Assembly (NCBI RefSeq): GCF_002954725.1
Contig: NZ_MSCQ01000001.1
Coordinates: 1,574,704-1,638,703, forward strand
DNA length: 64,000 bases
Source of the DNA: Photobacterium phosphoreum
GTDB taxonomy: Bacteria > Pseudomonadota > Gammaproteobacteria > Enterobacterales > Vibrionaceae
Direction of reading: 5' to 3'
Both the position numbers and the translations under genes were made by a program. Positions 13,501 to 20,956 of this stretch are shown here, piece by piece. How positions within the stretch are numbered: the first letter of the stretch is position 1; each line of letters starts with the position of its first letter. The notes beneath the pieces were generated by a model that ran no database searches, was not told where the DNA came from, and saw only the letters and a list, made by a program, of their open reading frames with translations.

Positions 13501-15046
13501 CACGGTTAATACATTACCGCTAACAGTAAATGTGGTGGCTACGCCATTACTGGTAAGGTGAGCTAAATTTGGTTGGTCTGCATTAAAATCAACACGCTGA
13601 ATCGCATCTGAACCGACATCCAGCGGCACATCACCGTTAATAATCTGACCGTTTTGAGTGGTTTCATTAATGATAGTGCCATTATCAGTACCAAACTCAG
13701 GGTTGGCACCATCTTTAATTGTAATATCAACATTGGCGGGTTTTTGCAGCCAATCACCATCAGTATCTTGCGCCTGAATCGGCACATCAATGGTGATTTT
13801 ATCGTTGACACTGTCGACTAAACCATCCACACCGCTATCAGTATGATTTAACGGTTTATCTTGAGTGATCGTCACTGTTACATCGATATCGTGACCGTTA
13901 GCTGCCTGTACCGCAGTCAGTGACACTGTTACAACCTGCTCGCCATTAGTGGTAACACCGACTAATTGGCCTGTCGCGCTGTCGTAACTAAAGCTGATCG
14001 CTTGATTATCACCGGTGGTTAATTCAGACGATAATTCATTAATTAAGTTTGTTAATTGTTTAGGATCGATGGTGACTTTAGTTGGATCAAGACGGTCTGC
14101 TCCGGCCTCAATGGCAATCGTGGTAGAGCCGACAACTGGGTAGCCTTACTCACCAGCTTGAGGGGTTAAATCACCCTCGGTAATAGTAATATCACCGTGT
14201 TCATTACCGCCAGCATCGCTACCATCGATAACAGTGATCACCACTTGCCCTTGCGTACTATCGCCATCGTTATCGGTGGCGGTTACATTCAGATTAATAG
14301 TGGCAATATCGGCATCGTTTTGATCAATTGGCCCTGTCACTTCAACAGTGTATGAGCCATCGTTAGCGATAGTCACCACCATTACTGGCTTATCATTACT
14401 ATCGACTACCGTTAAGACGTTGCCATTAACCGTAAATGTGGTGGCTGCGCCATTACTGGTAAGCGCGGTTAAACTTGGTTGGTCGGCATTGAAATCAAGC
14501 TGATGAATAGCATCTGAACCGACATCCAGCGGCACATCACCGTTAATGATCTGACCGTTTTGAGTGGTTTCATTAATGGTAGTGCCACTATCAGTACCAA
14601 ACTCAGGGTTGGCACCATCTTTGATTGTAATATCAACATTGGCGGGTTTTTGCAGCCAATCACCATCGGTATCTTGCACCTGAATCGGCACATCAATGGT
14701 GATTTTATCGTTGACACTGTCGACTAAACCATCGACACCACTATCGGTATGATTTAACGGTTTATCTTGAGTGATCGTCACTGTTACATCGATATCATGA
14801 CCGCTAGCTGCCTGTACCGCAGTCAGTGACACAGTTACAACCTGCTCGCCATTAGTGGTAACACCGACTAATTGGCCTGTCGCACTGTCGTAACTAAAGC
14901 TGATTGCTTGATTATCACCGGTGGTTAATTCAGACGATAATTCATTAATTAAGTCGGTTAATTGTTTAGGATCGATAGTGACTTTGGTTGGGTCGAGACG
15001 ATCAGAGCCCGCCTCAATCGCAATCGTGGTAGTGCCGACAACTGGG
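10517..15046 (-). repeat. Five tandem 906-bp coding repeats in the adhesin
   Basis: The codon block for GYPV recurs with its anchor at 10517, 11423, 12329, 13235, 14141 and 15047, a spacing of exactly 906 bp (302 residues) each time. Units are nearly identical over long stretches; the copies around 11423 and 13235 share more than 100 identical bases. Each unit encodes two beta-sandwich domains of about 150 residues, one beginning near GDITITEGDLTPQ and one near ITIDVPIQ. The uniform spacing points to recent amplification or gene conversion. Confidence 0.93.
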
Positions 15047-16560
15047 TAGCCTTGCTCGCCAGCTTGAGGGGTTAAATCACCCTCAGTAATAGTGATATCA
15101 CCATGTTCATTACCGCCAGCATCGCTACCATCGGTAACAGTGATCACCACTTGCCCTTGCGTACTATCGCCATCGTTATCGGTGGCGGTAACGCCAAGGT
15201 TTATGTTGGCAATATCGGCATCGTTTTGATCAATTGGCCCTGTTACTTCAACGGTGTATGAGCCATCTTTAGCAATGATCACTACCATCACAGGCTTATC
15301 GTTACTATCAACCACGGTTAATACATTACCGCTAACAGTAAATGTGGTGGCTACGCCATTACTGGTAAGGTGAGCTAAATTTGATTGGTCTGCATTAAAA
15401 TCAACACGCTGAATCGCATCTGAACCGACATCCAGCGGCACATCACCGCTAATGATCTGACCATTTTGAATAGTTTCATCAATGGTGGTGCCTTTATCAG
15501 TACTAAACTCAGGGTTAGCGCCATCTTTGATTGTAATATCTACACTAATAGGTTGATCTAGTGGATTACCATTTGAATCAGCCCCCTGAATAGCGACATC
15601 AACCGTAATATTATCGCCATCACGAGACACTAAACCACTACTATTACCTTCCACATGATCAATAGGCTGATTAATCGTTGTCGTAATATTGACAGTAACA
15701 TCACGCCCATTCGTTGACGATGCATCAAGGGTAATTGACATCACTGTCGTGCCATTGAGGGTACCAATAATCGAATTTGTTTGAGTATCGAAAATAAAAC
15801 TAACCGCTTGCCCACCTGAAGAAATTTCATTATTCAATTCAGAAAGCAATGTATTAATAGAAAGAGAATCAAAAACAAAAGAAGCACTTTCAAGTGGTAA
15901 TGTTGCGGCATCAACAACAATAGATGTTGATGTTTGAACGGGGTACCCTTGTGCGCCAGTTTGAGGTTCTAAATCACCTTCAACAACAACCATTGAACCC
16001 AATTCGCCACCATCAGCAGCGAGAATTACGCGGGGATCAATTGCTTGTGTCGCACGATGCGGATCATAAGCAGTATCAAAACCCGCTTCTGCCAATACAG
16101 CGTCATTATCATAATTAATAGTAATAAAACTCGCCGTTGCTGACGACCCATTTAATCCAACACTGCCTGCCGCTGACTCATTACCTGCGGCAGCGGCTTC
16201 AAATAATGTTGTTGGATCTTGTCCTGCTAAAATTGCATTTTGTAGTGATTCAATATCATCAGCAGAAAATGAAGTGTTATTTTTAGCCTCTCCGTTAAAA
16301 ACTATACCATTATCTAATTCAACAGTTTCGATACCATTAGGGGTTGATATTGAACAACTAGGACAAGGAATATTAACAACTTGTTCTACACCATCTTTAA
16401 TTAAAATAAACGTAGCATCGCGGTTAGTAACAATAATTTCATTCGGTTGAAGATCATGAAGATCTATAACTGTTATAGGTTGTTGATTTGGCTGAATAAC
16501 AAAACTCTCGCCATCAACAAGTTTAAACGCTTCAACTTTATTATTATCATTCTTAACCAT
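14146..16560 (-). CDS. LapA-like giant adhesin, N-terminal open frame (804 aa, ends at premature stop)
   Basis: This is the N-terminal part of a cell-surface adhesin of the LapA/BpfA class. Residues 1 to about 115 resemble the retention module that plugs the TolC pore during export. Next comes a linker with DPTTLFEAAAAG (di-alanine at about 122-126) and a second SAAG at about 129-132; both fit the LapG cleavage consensus (T/A/P/S)AA(G). After residue about 190 the first T1SS-143-like repeats begin. The start is ATG at 16560; a TTG at 16572 is in frame but lies directly on the AAAGG motif, so ATG is preferred. The frame ends at TAA 14146-14148 exactly where other repeats have GEQGYPV, so a Gln codon has become stop. 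A protein ending here lacks the C-terminal secretion signal and should not be exported. Two Cys (CPSC, residues 66-69) are unusual for this family. Confidence 0.92.
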   Translation of the reverse strand: MVKNDNNKVEAFKLVDGESFVIQPNQQPITVIDLHDLQPNEIIVTNRDATFILIKDGVEQVVNIPCPSCSISTPNGIETVELDNGIVFNGEAKNNTSFSADDIESLQNAILAGQDPTTLFEAAAAGNESAAGSVGLNGSSATASFITINYDNDAVLAEAGFDTAYDPHRATQAIDPRVILAADGGELGSMVVVEGDLEPQTGAQGYPVQTSTSIVVDAATLPLESASFVFDSLSINTLLSELNNEISSGGQAVSFIFDTQTNSIIGTLNGTTVMSITLDASSTNGRDVTVNITTTINQPIDHVEGNSSGLVSRDGDNITVDVAIQGADSNGNPLDQPISVDITIKDGANPEFSTDKGTTIDETIQNGQIISGDVPLDVGSDAIQRVDFNADQSNLAHLTSNGVATTFTVSGNVLTVVDSNDKPVMVVIIAKDGSYTVEVTGPIDQNDADIANINLGVTATDNDGDSTQGQVVITVTDGSDAGGNEHGDITITEGDLTPQAGEQGYPVVGTTTIAIEAGSDRLDPTKVTIDPKQLTDLINELSSELTTGDNQAISFSYDSATGQLVGVTTNGEQVVTVSLTAVQAASGHDIDVTVTITQDKPLNHTDSGVDGLVDSVNDKITIDVPIQVQDTDGDWLQKPANVDITIKDGANPEFGTDSGTTINETTQNGQIINGDVPLDVGSDAIHQLDFNADQPSLTALTSNGAATTFTVNGNVLTVVDSNDKPVMVVTIANDGSYTVEVTGPIDQNDADIATINLNVTATDNDGDSTQGQVVITVIDGSDAGGNEHGDITITEGDLTPQAGE

Positions 16561-16965
16561 TAAATTGCCCAACCTTTAAAATTTTCGATGGCATAACAGC
16601 CAAACTGCATCATTTGAAATTGATATTGCAATATTTTAATGATCGCTAATCATTCCGATAATCAAACCAACCATATTTTTATTTTATGTATCGACATTAA
16701 AAACAACTTTACGCCAATACTTCAACAGCTTATCATTAGTTTTAATTATAAACAAACAACACATTAAAATATAATAATCATTAATATTTGCCATTAGCAT
16801 GCGTTATACTTAGTGTAAAAAAAAGAACAATTTATGCCCCTTAATCTCAAAAAAAATACCTTGAATCGATAAGGACAAATCACGTTATCAATATTAATAC
16901 ATTGTTTTTTAATGCAAATGCTAACATTCTTGCAAACTTCTATTTCTAGAGACCTAGGTTTTTAT
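16561..16965. promoter_or_regulatory. Divergent intergenic region between adhesin and its secretion operon
   Basis: This 405-bp AT-rich stretch separates the adhesin start (minus) from the membrane-fusion-protein start (plus), so both promoters should lie here. A TATACT at 16805-16810 could be a -10 element for the plus-strand operon, but no well-spaced -35 is visible. No clear operator was recognised. The shared region suggests coordinated control of cargo and exporter. Confidence 0.5.
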
Positions 16966-18360
16966 ATGAGTAAAAAAGCCATCTCGATATCAACCAATGA
17001 TCTCGATTTTATTGATGATAAATCAGCAGCATTACTGCTTAACACGCCCAAAAGTGCCAGAATAATTTTATGGGTAATGGTGCTATTTTTCCTTATCGCA
17101 TTTATTTGGGCCTATTTTGCAAAACTCGATAAAGTCACCACTGGTTCAGGGAAAGTTATTCCATCATCTCAGTTACAAGTAGTACAAAACCTTGAAGGCG
17201 GTATTGTTAAGCAGGTTTTAGTCAAAGAAGGTCAACACGTTAAACATGGCCAGACACTATTACTTATTGATGACACTCAATTTAAGTCTGATTTTAAAGA
17301 AAAGAACCAAAGTCTTGCCGCTGTGCAAGCTGATTCGTTACGTCTTAGTGCATTACTTGCCAGTGTTACCGTAAATAAAAGTACTAATAATACAGGATGG
17401 CGCAAAAGTGTTAATGTTGCTAGCACCGCTCCTGCTTTTACTGCTGAGTTTAAGAAAAAGCATCCTCAATTAGTGCGCCGACAACTTAACCAATTTACGG
17501 GTAAATTAAATAATTTAGAAAACCAACTTTCTGTTGCGTCACAGCAAGCATCCCAAAAAGAAAGAGAACTTACTGAAACTCAATCACGGGTAACCAATAT
17601 TCGAAATAGCTATAACATTGCATTAAAGGAATACCACATTACCAAACCGTTAGCGGATGAAGGTGTTGTTCCTCGTATTGAATTATTAAAGTTACAACGT
17701 GCGCTCAATGACACTAAACGTGATTTAAACTCAGCCAAACTACAAATTCCAATCACTCAAGCTGCAATTCAAGAGGCTGGCTTTAAATATCTCGATATTG
17801 CTCTACAATTTCGTTCAGAGATTCAAGCTAAACTAAATGAAACCAGTGATAAATTATCCAGTATGACGGAAACACAAGTAGGCCTTGAAGATCGAGTAAA
17901 ACGCACTACGGTGGTATCTCCAGTGAATGGCACCATTCAAAAAATCTATGTCAATACTGTAGGAGGCGTTATTCAGCCAGGTATGCCATTAGTGGAAGTT
18001 GTACCGACCGAAGACACACTCTTAATTGAGGCAAAAATAGCGCCTCAAGATATCGGTTTTTTAAGACCCGGATTACCAACAATTATAAAATTTAGTGCCT
18101 ATGATTTTACTAATTATGGTGGTTTAAAAGGAACATTAGAAACTATCAGTGCCGATACTATCCAAGATAAAGAAGGCAATAGCTTCTATCAAGTAAAGAT
18201 TCGTACCGATGCAAGTAGCCTTAAAGGACCTAATGGCGAAGCATTACCTATCATTCCAGGAATGACAGCATCAGCAGATATCATTACAGGCAAACGTTCT
18301 GTACTTGATTATTTACTGAAACCTGTCCTCAGAGCGCGTCAAACGGCGTTAAGAGAATAA
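16966..18360 (+). CDS. lapC: HlyD/LapC-type membrane fusion protein of type I secretion
   Basis: This is the periplasmic adaptor that links the inner-membrane ABC exporter to the TolC pore for adhesin export. The product has 464 residues: a short cytoplasmic N-terminus, one transmembrane helix at about 32-52 (ILWVMVLFFLIAFIWAYFA), a biotinyl/lipoyl-like motif (QNLEGGIVKQVLVKEGQ), a long Gln/Lys-rich coiled coil (about 170-300), then a beta-barrel region with VVSPVNGTIQKIYV. That is the standard HlyD order and length. The start is ATG 16966, with AGG seven bases upstream; an in-frame upstream start would add 18 residues that do not look conserved. The tolC gene follows after four bases, so it heads an operon. 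The gene symbol is by analogy with Pseudomonas lapC. Confidence 0.93.
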   Translation: MSKKAISISTNDLDFIDDKSAALLLNTPKSARIILWVMVLFFLIAFIWAYFAKLDKVTTGSGKVIPSSQLQVVQNLEGGIVKQVLVKEGQHVKHGQTLLLIDDTQFKSDFKEKNQSLAAVQADSLRLSALLASVTVNKSTNNTGWRKSVNVASTAPAFTAEFKKKHPQLVRRQLNQFTGKLNNLENQLSVASQQASQKERELTETQSRVTNIRNSYNIALKEYHITKPLADEGVVPRIELLKLQRALNDTKRDLNSAKLQIPITQAAIQEAGFKYLDIALQFRSEIQAKLNETSDKLSSMTETQVGLEDRVKRTTVVSPVNGTIQKIYVNTVGGVIQPGMPLVEVVPTEDTLLIEAKIAPQDIGFLRPGLPTIIKFSAYDFTNYGGLKGTLETISADTIQDKEGNSFYQVKIRTDASSLKGPNGEALPIIPGMTASADIITGKRSVLDYLLKPVLRARQTALRE

Positions 18361-18364
18361 AATA

Positions 18365-19675
18365 ATGACCCAAAAACACATTTTAAAAAAAGTTACGTTA
18401 TTAATTGGCCTTCAATGTTTAGCTGCGCCTGTAATGGCACAATCTTTAGAACAAGCGATTGCAGAAACCTTATCGACCAACCCTGATATAAAAAGTGCTT
18501 ACAATGAATTTCAGAGTAAGCATCAATTGATCAAGGCTGCAAAAGGTGACTATTTACCATCAGTTGATTTAGAAGCAGGGATTGGACATGATGACTATAA
18601 CAATAGTAATTTATCAGGACAGTACCGCCCTCAAAATGCCAAAATAAATATTCGACAGTTAATCTGGGATGGCTCTATTACGTATAACGATATTCAACGT
18701 AATAAATCAGAAACAGAAGCTCAACGCTACCAACTACTATCTGATGCACAAGATAAAGCACTTAAAGCAACCGAGGCTTACCTTAATGTACTCCATGCTC
18801 AAGATGTACTAACGCTGTCTCAATCGAATCTTAAAGTGCATCAAAAGATGTACGTTGACATCAAAAAACGCGCAGATGCAGGTATTGGCTCGACAGCAGA
18901 TTTAGCACAAGTTGATGGTCGTTTAGCCAGTTCTAATACCAATTTATTAGCCGCAGAAAGTAATCTTCAAGATAAAATCACGGCTTTTGTGCGCATTGTT
19001 GGCACTTATCCAACCGATCTTGTAAAACCTGAAGTGGATCGTAATTATCTCGCCACCTCTTTAGATGATGCTCTCGCTAAAGCCGAACAAAATAATCCCG
19101 TAGTGTATATTGCATCCAATGATATTAATGCCGCGGAATATCAATACAAACAAGCGAAAGGTACTTTCTACCCTTCTTTTAGCGTTGAAGCCTCACAAGA
19201 ATGGGGACAAGATTTAAATGGCTCAGCGGGTGATACCGATGAGCTTAAAGCGATGCTAAAAATGCGCTATAACCTCTTTAACGGTGGCAGTGATGTTGCA
19301 AAATCACGTCGTGCCGCTTATCAAATCAATAAATCTAAAGATATTCGAGATCGCGCTCACCGTATGTTAGAAGAAGGAACACGTCTTTCATGGAGTGCAT
19401 TAACGCTATCAAAGAAACAAAAAACATTCTTGCAAGAACACGTTGATGCATCGGCACGTACCGTCATTGCTTATGAAAAACAATTCAAGATTGGTCAGCG
19501 TTCTTTATTGGATGTGTTAAACACTGAAAATGAATTATTTGAAGCACGTAAAGCCTATTTAACCGCTGAATATGATGGCATTTTAGCTAAATATCGAGTG
19601 CTAAATGCTACAGGACTCATCCTCAGTGAAATGCGGGTTGAAATACCTCAATCTTGGGCACAGTCGGTTAAATAA
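18365..19675 (+). CDS. TolC/AggA-family outer-membrane protein of type I secretion
   Basis: This is the outer-membrane channel for adhesin export and the likely docking site of the retained adhesin N-terminus. The 436-residue product has a signal peptide (LLIGLQCLAAPVMAQS, cleavage near residue 25) followed by two related outer-membrane-efflux halves. Typical features are SLEQAIAETLSTNPDIKSA near the N-terminus, the repeated long amphipathic helices, and MRYNLFNGG at the start of the second half. The length suits the LapE/AggA group. It lies four bases after the fusion-protein gene and 11 bases before the OmpA-like lipoprotein, so it is co-transcribed. It could also serve other exporters, but its position makes this adhesin the main substrate. 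Confidence 0.93.
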   Translation: MTQKHILKKVTLLIGLQCLAAPVMAQSLEQAIAETLSTNPDIKSAYNEFQSKHQLIKAAKGDYLPSVDLEAGIGHDDYNNSNLSGQYRPQNAKINIRQLIWDGSITYNDIQRNKSETEAQRYQLLSDAQDKALKATEAYLNVLHAQDVLTLSQSNLKVHQKMYVDIKKRADAGIGSTADLAQVDGRLASSNTNLLAAESNLQDKITAFVRIVGTYPTDLVKPEVDRNYLATSLDDALAKAEQNNPVVYIASNDINAAEYQYKQAKGTFYPSFSVEASQEWGQDLNGSAGDTDELKAMLKMRYNLFNGGSDVAKSRRAAYQINKSKDIRDRAHRMLEEGTRLSWSALTLSKKQKTFLQEHVDASARTVIAYEKQFKIGQRSLLDVLNTENELFEARKAYLTAEYDGILAKYRVLNATGLILSEMRVEIPQSWAQSVK

Positions 19676-19686
19676 AGGAACATAAT

Positions 19687-20277
19687 ATGAAATACATAAT
19701 TACTGGTTTACTGGCACTAACATTATTTGGTTGCTCACTTTCAGTGCCTCAACCTCCAGTTGCTAAACAAACCAAAAACCTGTTTGATAAAGACAGTGAT
19801 GGCGTTATTAATCAACGGGATCATTGCCCTAAGACACCTATTGATGCAGTCGTTGATAATAATGGTTGTCCAACGTATGTTGATAGCTCTGAAGAAAATA
19901 AGATTCATGTTTTATTTGCTAATGACTCATCAGTAATATCTGAAAGTTACATGCAAAATATCAAAAATATGAGTGTGTTTTTAACAAAATACCCCGAAAC
20001 ACATATTGAACTCAAAGGCTATGCAAGCCCTGTTGGTAATGGTGCTTATAATGTTGCCTTATCTAAACGCCGTGCGAGTGCAATTCGTCAAGCATTAATC
20101 AATGATGGCATCACACCTTCTCGAATTAAAACAATAGGCTTTGGCGATAGCGATCCAGTAAAAGCATATGATATTGAGCAAAGTAATACGCTAAGTCGTC
20201 GAGTTGTTGCACAAGTAGTTGGTTCTCAAGGTAATGTTGTGAAAGAATGGACAGTCTATACCGTCCGTGAAAACTAA
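19687..20277 (+). CDS. OmpA-family lipoprotein with TSP3-like calcium motif
   Basis: This is a 196-residue outer-membrane lipoprotein that probably anchors the complex to peptidoglycan. It has a lipoprotein signal peptide with lipobox LFGC (Cys16), a short linker, a thrombospondin type 3-like motif (DKDSDGVINQRDHCPKTP, about 35-55) with calcium-type Asp spacing, then an OmpA C-terminal peptidoglycan-binding domain (about 75-180) with ELKGYASPVGNGAYNVALS and SKRRASAIRQAL. An OmpA-like gene also sits between the TolC and LapG homologues in the Shewanella bpfA cluster, as I recall it, which supports a conserved role in this secretion system. The role itself is not established. Start ATG 19687 is preceded by AAAGGAA. 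Confidence 0.9.
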   Translation: MKYIITGLLALTLFGCSLSVPQPPVAKQTKNLFDKDSDGVINQRDHCPKTPIDAVVDNNGCPTYVDSSEENKIHVLFANDSSVISESYMQNIKNMSVFLTKYPETHIELKGYASPVGNGAYNVALSKRRASAIRQALINDGITPSRIKTIGFGDSDPVKAYDIEQSNTLSRRVVAQVVGSQGNVVKEWTVYTVREN

Positions 20278-20292
20278 GCAGATAATTACCCG

Positions 20293-20943
20293 TTGAAGAA
20301 AATAACTTTTTGGCTGCTATGTTGCTTCATTACACTCAATGCATATGCTGCCAGTAAACAACAAATAGAGAATATAACTCAATTTTATGGTGAGCGCGCC
20401 GGTACACGAGCAATCGCATGGCGCGCACTCATCAAAAATTCACAGCATTTAACTGAACATCAAAAACTCAACGCTGTTAATGAATTTTTTAACCAATTTG
20501 TTTTTATTAGTGATCAAAAGTTGTGGGGGAAAGAAGATTATTGGGCAACACCTTACGAATTTGTCGGTGTTGGAGCTGGAGATTGTGAAGATTTTAGTAT
20601 TGCTAAATATCAAGCACTGCTTGAACTTGGGATTAATGATAACAAGCTCAGATTAGTATACGTAAAAGCACTGGAGCTTAATCAATTCCATATGGTAGTT
20701 GCCTATTATCCTACACCATCAGCCGTACCATTAATTTTAGATAACCTCAAAGGGGATATTTTACTCGCAACCAAGCGCAACGATTTATTACCGATATACA
20801 GCTTCAATGGTAGTAAATTATGGTTAATGAAACAAAAAGGACAAAGTCAAGTCGCAGGTAACGCTTCCCGATTAAGCCTTTGGAATGATCTACGTCATCG
20901 TTCACAATATATAAAACTCAACCAACCACGAAACATTTTTTAA
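20293..20943 (+). CDS. lapG: LapG-type periplasmic cysteine protease (BTLCP, peptidase C93)
   Basis: This protease cuts the di-alanine site in the adhesin N-terminus and so releases the adhesin from the cell when c-di-GMP is low. The 216-residue product has a signal peptide (FWLLCCFITLNAYAA) and the transglutaminase-like triad Cys98 (GAGDCEDFS), His133 (NQFHMVVAYY) and Asp150 (LILDNL). The spacing of 35 and 17 is close to that in Pseudomonas LapG. D97, E99 and D100 around the Cys correspond to the calcium-binding residues of LapG, so calcium dependence is expected. The start is TTG at 20293; no ATG or GTG start fits the signal peptide, and the ribosome-binding site is weak, so expression may be held low. 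It lies 15 bases after the lipoprotein gene and 13 before lapD. Confidence 0.93.
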   Translation: MKKITFWLLCCFITLNAYAASKQQIENITQFYGERAGTRAIAWRALIKNSQHLTEHQKLNAVNEFFNQFVFISDQKLWGKEDYWATPYEFVGVGAGDCEDFSIAKYQALLELGINDNKLRLVYVKALELNQFHMVVAYYPTPSAVPLILDNLKGDILLATKRNDLLPIYSFNGSKLWLMKQKGQSQVAGNASRLSLWNDLRHRSQYIKLNQPRNIF

Positions 20944-20956
20944 TGAGTAAATTACA

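Larger units (their letters stand above)
1..14145 (-). pseudogene. Giant LapA-like adhesin, part downstream of the internal stop (runs off left edge)
   Basis: This is the continuation, in the same frame, of the adhesin that starts at 16560. After the TAA at 14146-14148 the frame stays open to base 1 (4,715 codons), so the C-terminus and the type I secretion signal lie outside the window. The translation is acidic and rich in Thr, Val, Asp, Asn and Gly, with very few Cys, as in secreted beta-sandwich adhesins. In protein order there are about 300-residue double-domain repeats of T1SS-143 type (to about 7733), then diverged Ig/cadherin-like domains (about 7700-2420), five 132-residue cadherin-like repeats carrying a PVNDAP-type motif (2416-437), and a Bap-like Ig domain at the edge (motif GNWQVTAQDLN at about 165-200). 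Translation would have to read through or restart to make this part, so it is probably not produced as it stands. Family placement is by pattern; the reading frame is directly visible. Confidence 0.85.

Noticed and set aside
9993..14717. Minus-strand frames of 60-100 codons beginning MSTIKSPLMCRF and similar
   Set aside because: They recur once per repeat unit in a shifted frame of the adhesin and follow its repeat pattern, so they are shadows.
10517..15046. Regularly spaced repeats as a CRISPR array
   Set aside because: The unit is 906 bp, fully coding, with no short spacers and no cas genes.
16570..16572. TTG at 16572 as adhesin start
   Set aside because: It lies right against the AAAGG motif with no spacing; the ATG at 16560 is better placed.
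16788..16810. TTGCCA/TATACT as a promoter for the secretion operon
   Set aside because: The spacing is 11 bp, too short for a sigma-70 promoter, so only the -10-like element is noted.
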